The notes beneath the pieces are model-generated. The model did no database searches and was not told where the DNA came from. It saw only the letters and a list, made by a program, of their open reading frames with translations. The translations under genes were made by a program, and so were the position numbers. Of a stretch of DNA of 11,369 nt, positions 6,155-11,369 are shown piece after piece; position 1 is the first letter of the stretch; each line of letters begins with the position of its first letter. This stretch comes from JBAZKV01 sp964443545. GTDB lineage: Bacteria; Margulisbacteria; WOR-1; JAKLHX01; JBAZKV01. The stretch lies in contig CAYUCV010000033.1 in the NCBI GenBank assembly GCA_964443545.1, positions 1 to 11,369 of the forward strand. Reading direction: 5' to 3'.

Positions 6155-7182
6155 GACGGCTCCTTGATACCGAAAGCCTTCATTTTTTCCAAAAGCACCG
6201 TCTTGGGCAGGTCCAAAAGCGCGGCAGTCCTGTCAATGTCCTTTTCGCAGCCGAGTAAAAGTGTTTCTATGAGGCTCCTGTCAAAAAGCTCCCTGGCCTT
6301 TGAGAGTTCCCACCTTCCGGATAAAAGCGCTCTCTTTGCGCAGATCCCGGTCAGCATCTGCAGGTCCGCCATAAGGTCGCCGTATTCAATGAACTCACCG
6401 CGGCACAACAGCACCGCGTTCTCTATAAGCGCCTCCATCTCGGCATAATTGCCGCTCCAGTCGTGGTCCAGCAGAAAAGAAAGGGCTTCCTTGGAAAAAC
6501 CCTTGACCGTCTTTCCGTACTTTTGGGCAAAATGGTCCGCATAGGCCTGGACAAGCACCGGCAGGTCCTCTCTGCGCTCCATAAGTGAAGGGATGCAGAT
6601 GATATCAAATACCTTTGAGACCTTCTCTTTTTCTTCTTCAGAAAGCGTCCGCGCTGCCAGCACGGCCTTTACAGACCTGTCGCAGCGCTGGTCCCTACGG
6701 CTTATCAAATGATCAAGCAGCAGTTTCCTAAAGTGGTCGCTTGTCCTGTCAAAATTGTTGAGGAACACTGTCCCGGCAAGGTCTTCTCCTCCCTCTTCCT
6801 TTGAGGCCTCCTTTTGCGCAAAATGGTCTTTTAAGGCTGTCCAGAACGCCGCCTCGCTGTCCTGCCTGGAATAATCGGCAAGGTCCATTACCACAAGCCT
6901 GCGGTTCTTNNNNNNNNNNNNNNNNNNNNNNNNNNNNNNNNNNNNNNNNNNNNNNNNNNNNNNNNNNNNNNNNNNNNNNNNNNNNNNNNNNNNNNNNNNN
7001 NNNNNNNNNAGTTCCTGGCCGTCGGCGTCAATAAGCGCTATGTCGGACAGTTTTTGCCTTATGTGGTCCGCGGCCTCCGACAGGGCTTCAAAGAGCTCTA
7101 TCTTGTACTGGCTTTTATCAAGCCCGCTTTCCAGGTACTGCAGCAGGCCTTTGTCCTTTGAAAAGAGAAGAAGTTTTTTCAC
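6151..7182 (-). CDS. Degenerate NtrC-like regulator (receiver-like + AAA+ + Fis-type HTH), interrupted by assembly gap
   Basis: The N-terminal 57 residues resemble a response-regulator receiver: the LLLFSKDK strand has lost the usual acidic pair, but DIALIDAD keeps a possible phospho-acceptor Asp. After the gap comes a sigma54-activator-like AAA+ region (MDLADYSRQDSEAAFW, AGTVFLNNFD, LMERREDLPVL, WSGNYAEMEALIENAVLL) and a C-terminal Fis-like helix-turn-helix (IDRTAALLDLPKTVLLEKMK). The stretch that normally carries GAFTGA reads TALKDHFAQKEASKEEGG, so the sigma54-contact loop is missing. Walker B Asp-Glu is Asn-Asn, and the sensor II arginine of GNVRE is absent. Walker A would lie in the gap. 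It probably does not activate sigma54 and may not hydrolyse ATP. The start is GTG with AAAGG (7189-7193) 6 nt upstream. It is likely cotranscribed with the GlmU-like gene 19 nt upstream. Confidence 0.8.
   Translation of the reverse strand: MKKLLLFSKDKGLLQYLESGLDKSQYKIELFEALSEAADHIRQKLSDIALIDADGQEXXXXXXXXXXXXXXXXXXXXXXXXXXXXXXXXXXKNRRLVVMDLADYSRQDSEAAFWTALKDHFAQKEASKEEGGEDLAGTVFLNNFDRTSDHFRKLLLDHLISRRDQRCDRSVKAVLAARTLSEEEKEKVSKVFDIICIPSLMERREDLPVLVQAYADHFAQKYGKTVKGFSKEALSFLLDHDWSGNYAEMEALIENAVLLCRGEFIEYGDLMADLQMLTGICAKRALLSGRWELSKARELFDRSLIETLLLGCEKDIDRTAALLDLPKTVLLEKMKAFGIKEPS
6910..7009. other. Assembly gap (100 N) inside the NtrC-like gene
   Basis: Exactly 100 N, the conventional placeholder for a gap of unknown length. 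By comparison with NtrC-family layout it hides the second half of the receiver-like domain and the start of the AAA+ domain including any Walker A. The true length and frame continuity cannot be known here. Confidence 0.95.
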
Positions 7183-7201
7183 GCCTCACCTTTACGGCAG
7201 A

Positions 7202-7957
7202 TTATATCACGAACGGCCGTTTTTTGTCGGCTTTCAGCCTTTTTTCGGCCTCCTCAAGATGCTCCTTGCAATTGATCCCCATGGCCTCAAAGGGCTCTTC
7301 CACACACAGCGCGGCCACCTTCTTGCCTTTTTTGCGCAGGATGCTGATGACATCGGTCAGATAGTATTCATGCTGTGAATTCTCCGGGCGGACCTGAGAT
7401 AGAGCCTCGGCAAGGTCACCATTCTCAAAACAATAGGTCCCGGTGTTTATCTCTTTGACCTCAAGCTCTCCCAGGCTGCCGTCCTTTTGCTCCACTATCT
7501 TTTCCACGTCCCTGCCAAAGTCCCTGATTATCCTGCCGTATCCGGTGGGGTCCTCCACACAGGCTGTAAGGACCGTGGCAGAGGCTTTTCTTGAGCGGTG
7601 AAGTTCGACCAGCTGCTTAAGCGTGGAGCTTTTTATGAAGGGCATGTCCCCGTTTATGACAAGCACGGTAAGCTCTTTATCCTTTAGGAACTTCTCGGCC
7701 TGCATCACCGCATGCCCGGTGCCAAGCTGTTCTTTCTGCTCTATAAAGTTGAGGTCGAGGTGTTTGTACTTTTTCATTACCAGGTCGGCCTTGTGGCCCA
7801 CAATAATGTATGCGTCCCTAAGATGAAGCGCGTTGACCGCCTCCAGCACATAGTTTAGGATGGGAACACCACAGAGGCTGTGAAGGACCTTCGGCTTGTC
7901 CGAGTTCATGCGGGTCCCCTTGCCGGCGGCAAGTATGAGCGCGACGGTCTTTTTCAT
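7202..7957 (-). CDS. GlmU-type N-acetylglucosamine-1-phosphate uridylyltransferase, single domain
   Basis: This nucleotidyltransferase should make UDP-GlcNAc from GlcNAc-1-phosphate and UTP. In 251 residues it shows LAAGKGTRM (9-17) and KPKVLH (21-26), QLGTGHAV (77-84), NGDMP with Asp104, GYGRI (139-143), EINTGTY (169-175) and EYYLTD (197-202), the motif order of the GlmU N-terminal domain. Bacterial GlmU is about 450 residues with a C-terminal left-handed beta-helix acetyltransferase, which is entirely missing. The gene ends in a normal TAA and the next gene begins 19 nt later, so this is not an obvious truncation by frameshift. Acetylation of GlcN-1-P must come from another protein, or the substrate is a different sugar phosphate. 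Start ATG 7957 gives the usual N-terminus; an in-frame TTG at 7963 lies closer to the predicted transcription start. Confidence 0.88.
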   Translation of the reverse strand: MKKTVALILAAGKGTRMNSDKPKVLHSLCGVPILNYVLEAVNALHLRDAYIIVGHKADLVMKKYKHLDLNFIEQKEQLGTGHAVMQAEKFLKDKELTVLVINGDMPFIKSSTLKQLVELHRSRKASATVLTACVEDPTGYGRIIRDFGRDVEKIVEQKDGSLGELEVKEINTGTYCFENGDLAEALSQVRPENSQHEYYLTDVISILRKKGKKVAALCVEEPFEAMGINCKEHLEEAEKRLKADKKRPFVI

Positions 7958-7968
7958 TTTCAAGAAGT

Positions 7969-7977
7969 ATTATATCA
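7969..7977 (-). promoter_or_regulatory. Extended -10 promoter of the GlmU-like gene
   Basis: The minus strand reads TGATATAAT, a perfect extended -10, ending 11 nt before ATG 7957 and 5 nt before TTG 7963. Transcription would begin near 7962, giving a leader of about 5 nt or none. There is no Shine-Dalgarno. The -35 position falls inside the repeat at 7984-8020 and matches consensus poorly. Confidence 0.62.
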
Positions 7978-7983
7978 CTTTTA

Positions 7984-8020
7984 AGTCTCCCCCTTAACAA
8001 GGGGGAGACTTAGAGGGGGT
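7984..8020. repeat. Stem-loop repeat, copy 2
   Basis: AGTCTCCCCC (7984-7993) pairs with GGGGGAGACT (8001-8010) around TTAACAA, followed by TAGAGGGGGT. It matches the inner part and right flank of the 2176-2210 element at all but a few positions. It sits exactly between the divergent promoters of the GlmU-like gene and yqeK, and overlaps the place of the former's -35. Confidence 0.75.
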
Positions 8021-8024
8021 ATCA

Positions 8025-8053
8025 TTGCTTAAGCCCTTAAATTGCGCTATATT
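8025..8053 (+). promoter_or_regulatory. Sigma70-type promoter of yqeK-lcp-rsfS
   Basis: TTGCTT (8025-8030) and TATATT (8048-8053) are separated by 17 nt. The -10 ends 8 nt before the ATG at 8062, so transcription would start 1-3 nt before the start codon or at it. No Shine-Dalgarno is present. Confidence 0.6.
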
Positions 8054-8061
8054 TGAACTGC

Positions 8062-8628
8062 ATGGACAAAGATGCGCTAAAGAAAAAACTTAGGACCATC
8101 ATAGGACATGACAGGTACAGGTACAGGCACAGCCTCAGCGTGGCAAAAACCGCTGCGCGCCTTGCCTTTATCCACGGCGTCAGCATCGAAAGGGCCGAAA
8201 CTGCAGGGCTCCTGCATGACTGCGCCAAGGGAATGGACCACCAGTCTCTTTTAAGGAGCGCAAAAAAGCTTAACCTTCCTCCCGGGCTTAAGGATTCGGG
8301 ACATTACCACCTCTTTCACAGCTATGTGAGCGCCCATCTGGCAAAAGCGCTTTTCGGCATCAAAGACAGGGACCTTTTGAACGCGATAGCGCATCATACC
8401 AGCGGCAGGGCCGGTATGTCAAAATTGGAAAAGATCATCTATATCTCTGACCATATAGCCCCAGGACGCAAATGGCCCGGGTTGCGCAAACTGCGCCGGC
8501 TTGCGAAAAAGGATCTTGACAAAACTGTTGCCCTTGTTGCCGAAGAGATGATAAAATACCTTTTGGACAGAAAAGCTCCCATTTTTGAACAGACCCTTAC
8601 GACAAGGAATTATTACCTGAATAAATAA
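8062..8628 (+). CDS. yqeK: YqeK-type HD-domain Ap4A hydrolase
   Basis: Characterised YqeK proteins split diadenosine tetraphosphate symmetrically into two ADP using a di-iron HD-domain centre. This 188-residue protein shows the HD ligand set in order: RYRHSLSVAKTAARLA with His23, LLHDCAKGM with His52-Asp53, FHSYVSAHLAK with His86, AIAHHTSG with His111-His112, and YISDHIAPGRKWPGL with Asp130, which is the YqeK signature. ATG 8062 is chosen; a TTG at 8053 in frame overlaps the -10 box and is unlikely. It leads a plus-strand cluster with lcp (TAATG overlap) and rsfS, an order known from Firmicutes, although nadD, which often precedes yqeK, is absent here. The call is secure. Confidence 0.93.
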   Translation: MDKDALKKKLRTIIGHDRYRYRHSLSVAKTAARLAFIHGVSIERAETAGLLHDCAKGMDHQSLLRSAKKLNLPPGLKDSGHYHLFHSYVSAHLAKALFGIKDRDLLNAIAHHTSGRAGMSKLEKIIYISDHIAPGRKWPGLRKLRRLAKKDLDKTVALVAEEMIKYLLDRKAPIFEQTLTTRNYYLNK

Positions 8629-8902
8629 TGGACAAATTCCGGAACCGGCTCGATCCGCATAAACCTGCACCTAAAAAGGGGTCCGCCTGGAAGGTCTGGA
8701 TGGTCATTATCCCGGTCTTTCTGGTGGCAATGTCGGCCAGCTTCGGATTTTTTGCCGCTTTCATAGTAACAAGGATACTGGCCTTTGAGATGCTGTTCTC
8801 TCTGTCCCCCACTGTTAACAATCTGCCCAGCACCAATGTGCTTCTTCTGGGGGTTGATGCCACTGCCGGGGTAAGAAGGTCGGACACCGTGATGGTGGCG
8901 CA
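8628..8902 (+). CDS. LCP (LytR-CpsA-Psr) family protein, 5' part
   Basis: LCP proteins are membrane-anchored enzymes that transfer glycopolymers from undecaprenyl carriers to peptidoglycan or other wall acceptors. Ninety-one residues are visible: a basic cytoplasmic N-terminus (RNRLDPHKPAPKKG), one transmembrane segment at about residues 22-48, and the beginning of the LCP domain, TNVLLLGVDATAGVRRSDTVMVA, where the conserved VDxxxG...RSDT motif includes catalytic-site Asp/Arg. The remainder is hidden by the assembly gap. The ATG overlaps the yqeK stop (TAATG), pointing to coupled translation. The frame that runs through the N run into rsfS is an artefact. The family call is good despite truncation. 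Confidence 0.85.
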
Positions 8903-9002
8903 NNNNNNNNNNNNNNNNNNNNNNNNNNNNNNNNNNNNNNNNNNNNNNNNNNNNNNNNNNNNNNNNNNNNNNNNNNNNNNNNNNNNNNNNNNNNNNNNNN
9001 NN
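8903..9002. other. Assembly gap (100 N) between lcp and rsfS
   Basis: Exactly 100 N, a placeholder of unknown true size. It must hide most of the LCP domain (typically more than 200 further residues), any gene between, and the first 10-20 codons of rsfS. The apparent in-frame passage across the N run is chance. Confidence 0.95.
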
Positions 9003-9296
9003 AAACAGGCGCTGGACCTGGAAATAATCGATATAAGGAAAACCTCTTCCGTGTGCAATTACATGGTGCTTGCCACGGGAAATTCCGCCCCTCATGTTGA
9101 GGCATTGCGCGACGGCATCGACGGGGAACTGTCAAAAGCCGGGATAAAGGGGGGCAGATGGCAGGGCAAAAGGGATTCCAACTGGATGGTGCTTGACCTA
9201 ATCGGCGTGGTTGCCCATGTTATGGGAAGGCAGGAACGAGAAAAATACGCCCTCGAAAAACTCTGGGAAAAGAGCGCTTTTACCTACCATGTTTGA
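9003..9296 (+). CDS. rsfS: Ribosomal silencing factor RsfS (Iojap/YbeB family), 3' part
   Basis: RsfS binds ribosomal protein uL14 and blocks 30S-50S joining in starved cells. The visible 97 residues contain the family core: DLEIIDIRKTSSVCNYMVLA, TGNSAPHVEALRDGI, and DSNWMVLDLIGVVAHVM followed by the YALEKLWE tail. The family is about 105-120 residues, so only a short N-terminal piece is lost in the gap. It is third in the yqeK-lcp-rsfS cluster. Its 3' end overlaps the convergent methyltransferase gene by 17 bp, so no dedicated terminator separates them. The call is secure, with the start unknown. Confidence 0.93.
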   Translation, partial: KQALDLEIIDIRKTSSVCNYMVLATGNSAPHVEALRDGIDGELSKAGIKGGRWQGKRDSNWMVLDLIGVVAHVMGRQEREKYALEKLWEKSAFTYHV

Positions 9297-10131
9297 TAGT
9301 TCGGCCAAAGTCAAAAAACCTTGCCAACGCTGATGATATGATCCCCGGGCCCGGCCTTTGAGCAAAAAGCACATAGGCAAGCATAGATTCTTCATAATAT
9401 CCTTCCGGAACACAGCCAGAAGGGTTTGAAACCGCAGCAACACCAAAACACATATCAAAGCATAAGCCGGAGTCCGGCTCTTCTACATATTGAAGAAGCT
9501 CCTTTTGGACATCATTCAAAGCTTCCAAAGGCCTGGCAACCGAGGCCCTCACAAGTTTTGCGTGTGCTCTGTAGCCATAGGCTTTTATGAGTCTTACCAT
9601 CGTGCTGCTGATCTTCTGGTAAGCCCTCCAGTACGACTCGGGGTCCGAGGGGTCGGGTTTGTTATCCGGGCTCCAATCCTCAAGCAGATTGACCGGCAGT
9701 CCTGACATTATATGAGCTATGCGGCCGTTATCAGACAGTATCCTATCGATCTCAAAAAAACCGCCGGCAAGCTGTTCCTCAGAGGTCGCAAGATACAGGG
9801 CATTGGAACCTATACAGGCAGTAAAAGCTGAACTCTCCGCTTTTATGTCCCTGATGTCGCATACAAGCGTTTCTACTTCGGGATATGTATTTTTCAGCGT
9901 TTTAAGGGCTCTGCCGTCAATGTCAAGAGCAGTGATCCTGCTCCTTTGCTCTGGGGTATAGAACTGAAGCGGGGCACCGCTGCCTGCGCCTATTTCCAAA
10001 ACACGCCCGCACTCCGGCATGCGGTTCCACATCATGCGTTGATACAGAACGCTCATAGCGCCGGGACAGATCAGATGCCAGGAGCCCTGTCCCGACAGAT
10101 CATTTGCATTAATTCTTGCCATGTTCCTCAT
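9280..10131 (-). CDS. Class I SAM-dependent methyltransferase, substrate unknown
   Basis: The 283-residue protein carries a Rossmann-fold methyltransferase domain: motif I VLEIGAGSG at 44-52, ALDID at 68-72 for the ribose-binding acid, CDIRD at 91-95, and a FTACIGSNALYLATS strand/loop near 103-117, followed by a GRIAHIMSG strand. The C-terminal 130 residues (DWSPDNKPDPSDPESYW, then a helical region) resemble nothing I can name and probably bind the acceptor. There is no signal peptide. It is monocistronic, convergent with rsfS and divergent from the YchF-like gene. Unlike the other first genes it has a reasonable Shine-Dalgarno, GAGGTG (10137-10142), 5 nt before ATG 10131. A second in-frame ATG three codons in is possible. 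Substrate (small molecule, lipid or protein) cannot be inferred. Confidence 0.8.
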   Translation of the reverse strand: MRNMARINANDLSGQGSWHLICPGAMSVLYQRMMWNRMPECGRVLEIGAGSGAPLQFYTPEQRSRITALDIDGRALKTLKNTYPEVETLVCDIRDIKAESSAFTACIGSNALYLATSEEQLAGGFFEIDRILSDNGRIAHIMSGLPVNLLEDWSPDNKPDPSDPESYWRAYQKISSTMVRLIKAYGYRAHAKLVRASVARPLEALNDVQKELLQYVEEPDSGLCFDMCFGVAAVSNPSGCVPEGYYEESMLAYVLFAQRPGPGIISSALARFFDFGRTIKHGR

Positions 10132-10198
10132 GAAAGCACCTCTATATTGTCGAAGGAGATCCGCTGCGATTTCATCCCGGAGCAGATCTATGTTGTTA

Positions 10199-10207
10199 TG
10201 TTAGAAT
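10199..10207 (+). promoter_or_regulatory. Extended -10 promoter of the YchF-like gene
   Basis: TGTTAGAAT is an extended -10 with one departure from TATAAT. It ends 6 nt before ATG 10214, the same spacing as at the phosphohexomutase gene, which would put the transcription start at the start codon. No -35 match and no Shine-Dalgarno are seen. Confidence 0.55.
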
Positions 10208-10213
10208 GGTTTT

Positions 10214-11239
10214 ATGAAAGCTTCCCTGATCGGCTATCCGTTTTCCGGACATAAGAACCTGTTCTCGGTTTTGTGCTCCGTGCCGCAGGAAACTATAGAC
10301 GCTAAACCGCAGGAAGTGATAAAGGGCATCTGCGAAGTAATAGATCCGCGCATAACAAACCTTTCGCAGATGTACCGGCCCAAAAAAACCTCATACGCCA
10401 AGATAGAATATGAACTGCTCCCGGATTTTGACCTTTCGGGCCCGCTAAAGACCCAGATGCTTTCCCTTATGAAGAACGCGGATGAACTTTGCTTTGTGGC
10501 AAAGGGAGATTCCTTTATCGACGATGCAAGGCGTTTTTCTTCGGAACTGATAATTTACGACCTGATGGCGGTCGAAAAGAGGCTGGAAAACATAGCCAGA
10601 GAACTTAAAAAGAAGCACGGCGAGAACATCGAAAAAGAAAAGGCCGTTCTGGAAAAAGCAAAAGAACTTCTCGAAAAAGAGGTCCCCGTAAGGGCCGGGG
10701 GGTTTTCGCGGGAAATGCTGAAAGTTCTGGGTGCACTGCAGCTTTTGACGATGAAGCCTCACATCTTTGTCGGCAATGTTGCCGAAGACAGACTATCGGA
10801 CAAAGAGCTGATCATAAGGATAGAAAAAGGCTTTAGCGGCAAAGGCGTACTGCTTTCCATAGAGATAGAGCAGGAGTTAAAACAGCTCTCTGATGAAGAG
10901 CGGCTTGAATTCATGAAGGAATTGAAGATAGATGAGCCTCCCGTTAATGTTATGACCAGGGCCGCCTATGAGGCATTGGGCCTTATCTCATTTTTTACCG
11001 TCGGAGAAGACGAGGTCAGGGCGTGGACCATCAAAAAAGGCAGTGACGCAGCCGAAGCCGGAGGCGCCATCCACACCGACATAAAAAAAGGTTTTGTAAG
11101 GGCCGAGATGTTCAAATACGGCGACCTGATCGAGGCCGGCTCCGAGGCAAAGCTTAAAGAGGCCGGCAAATTCCACCTCAAGGGCAGGGATTACATAGTT
11201 GAGGACGGGGATATTCTGAGTTTTAGATTTAATGTATAA
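10214..11239 (+). CDS. YchF/OLA1-like protein with degenerate G domain and intact TGS (DUF933) domain
   Basis: YchF/OLA1 proteins are ribosome-associated ATPases of the Obg-related P-loop family. Here the C-terminal region fits closely: KPHIFVGNVAED (181-192, the YchF NVxE nucleotide motif) and a TGS domain from about 258 (LISFFTVGEDEVRAWTIKKG, GGAIHTDIKKGFVRAE, DYIVEDGDILSFRFNV). The helical arm at about 117-158 is present. The G1 P-loop is GYPFSGHKN at 7-15 in place of GxPNVGKST, so the Lys and Ser/Thr that bind phosphate and Mg are gone. The G3/switch II segment is shortened to around DLSG (73-76). At 341 residues it is about 20 shorter than typical. It may be a pseudoenzyme or a divergent paralogue. 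The start at 10214 follows an extended -10 directly, without a Shine-Dalgarno. No frameshift is apparent, so the gene looks maintained. Confidence 0.88.
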   Translation: MKASLIGYPFSGHKNLFSVLCSVPQETIDAKPQEVIKGICEVIDPRITNLSQMYRPKKTSYAKIEYELLPDFDLSGPLKTQMLSLMKNADELCFVAKGDSFIDDARRFSSELIIYDLMAVEKRLENIARELKKKHGENIEKEKAVLEKAKELLEKEVPVRAGGFSREMLKVLGALQLLTMKPHIFVGNVAEDRLSDKELIIRIEKGFSGKGVLLSIEIEQELKQLSDEERLEFMKELKIDEPPVNVMTRAAYEALGLISFFTVGEDEVRAWTIKKGSDAAEAGGAIHTDIKKGFVRAEMFKYGDLIEAGSEAKLKEAGKFHLKGRDYIVEDGDILSFRFNV

Positions 11240-11240
11240 T
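11235..11240 (+). promoter_or_regulatory. Possible -10 box upstream of tRNA-Ala
   Basis: TATAAT overlaps the stop codon of the YchF-like gene and lies 53 nt before the tRNA 5' end. There is no convincing -35. It may be a tRNA promoter or a chance match in the AT-rich tail; readthrough from the upstream gene is the alternative. Confidence 0.3.
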
Positions 11241-11260
11241 AGTTCTAGGTTTTAGGTTTA

Positions 11261-11293
11261 CGCCGAGCGACGAGCGCAGCGAGGAGTCGAGGC
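11261..11293. repeat. GC-rich repeat remnant abutting the tRNA
   Basis: Read on the minus strand it begins CGCCTCGACTCC and ends CGTCGCTCGGCG, sharing the CCTCGACT...CGCTCGG frame with the hairpins at 2116-2137 and 4663-4686 but with a longer centre. CGAC can pair with GTCG and the outer CGCC with GGCG. It directly touches the first base of the tRNA and may be transcribed in its precursor. Confidence 0.5.
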
Positions 11294-11366
11294 GGGCCTG
11301 TAGCTCAACTGGTAGAGCGCTAGTATGGCATACTAGAGGTAAGGGGTTCGACCCCCCTCAGGTCCA
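11294..11366 (+). tRNA. tRNA-Ala (anticodon GGC)
   Basis: A complete cloverleaf folds: acceptor GGGCCTG with CAGGTCC, D stem GCTC with GAGC, anticodon stem CTAGT with ACTAG around loop ATGGCAT (anticodon GGC), T stem AGGGG with CCCCT around TTCGACC, and discriminator A. The acceptor contains the G3:U70 wobble pair that is the alanine identity element. CCA is not encoded (GTT follows), so it would be added by the CCA enzyme. It reads GCC and possibly GCU codons. Confidence 0.96.
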
Positions 11367-11369
11367 GTT

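Overview
The window is about 11.4 kb of gene-dense bacterial DNA of moderate GC content. It looks like part of a metagenome-assembled or draft genome, because two runs of exactly 100 N (6910-7009 and 8903-9002) are scaffold-gap placeholders of unknown true size. The gene set is bacterial: arginine biosynthesis by the acetyl-recycling route, UDP-GlcNAc synthesis, a yqeK-lcp-rsfS cluster like that of Firmicutes and relatives, a YchF-type protein and a tRNA-Ala. I cannot assign the organism. The divergent proteins and small housekeeping clusters would fit an uncultivated candidate phylum, which is inference only.

Layout. On the minus strand from about 4630 down to 27 there is a five-gene run: a LigB/Memo-like extradiol-dioxygenase-fold protein, an AMMECR1-domain protein, argC, argJ and argB. 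AMMECR1-argC and argJ-argB are joined by 1-nt TGATG overlaps. An array of hairpins separates the LigB-like gene from a divergent alpha-D-phosphohexomutase of GlmM type (4790-6154, plus). Facing it on the minus strand are a GlmU-like uridylyltransferase lacking the acetyltransferase domain (7202-7957) and, 19 nt downstream, a degenerate NtrC-like regulator (6151-7182). The hexomutase and regulator stop codons interlock in one TTAA. Divergent from the GlmU-like gene are yqeK, an LCP-family gene cut by a gap, and rsfS emerging from the same gap. A SAM methyltransferase faces rsfS with a 17-bp tail overlap. A YchF-like protein with a broken P-loop and tRNA-Ala(GGC) close the window.

Functionally, GlmM and GlmU-N would make UDP-GlcNAc for the envelope (acetylation must be supplied elsewhere), and the LCP protein would attach polymers to peptidoglycan. 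ArgJ, ArgB and ArgC perform the first steps of ornithine synthesis. YqeK, RsfS and the YchF-like protein belong to nucleotide stress and ribosome-associated functions.

The most notable signals are: (1) -10 boxes 6-12 nt before the start codons of five operon-leading genes without Shine-Dalgarno sequences, which suggests leaderless or near-leaderless mRNAs; (2) two regulatory or NTPase proteins with eroded catalytic motifs, an NtrC-like protein without GAFTGA or Walker B acids and a YchF homologue without the P-loop Lys-Ser; (3) dispersed hairpin repeats of at least two families in nearly every intergenic space; (4) the LigB-like/AMMECR1 pair at the head of an arginine operon.
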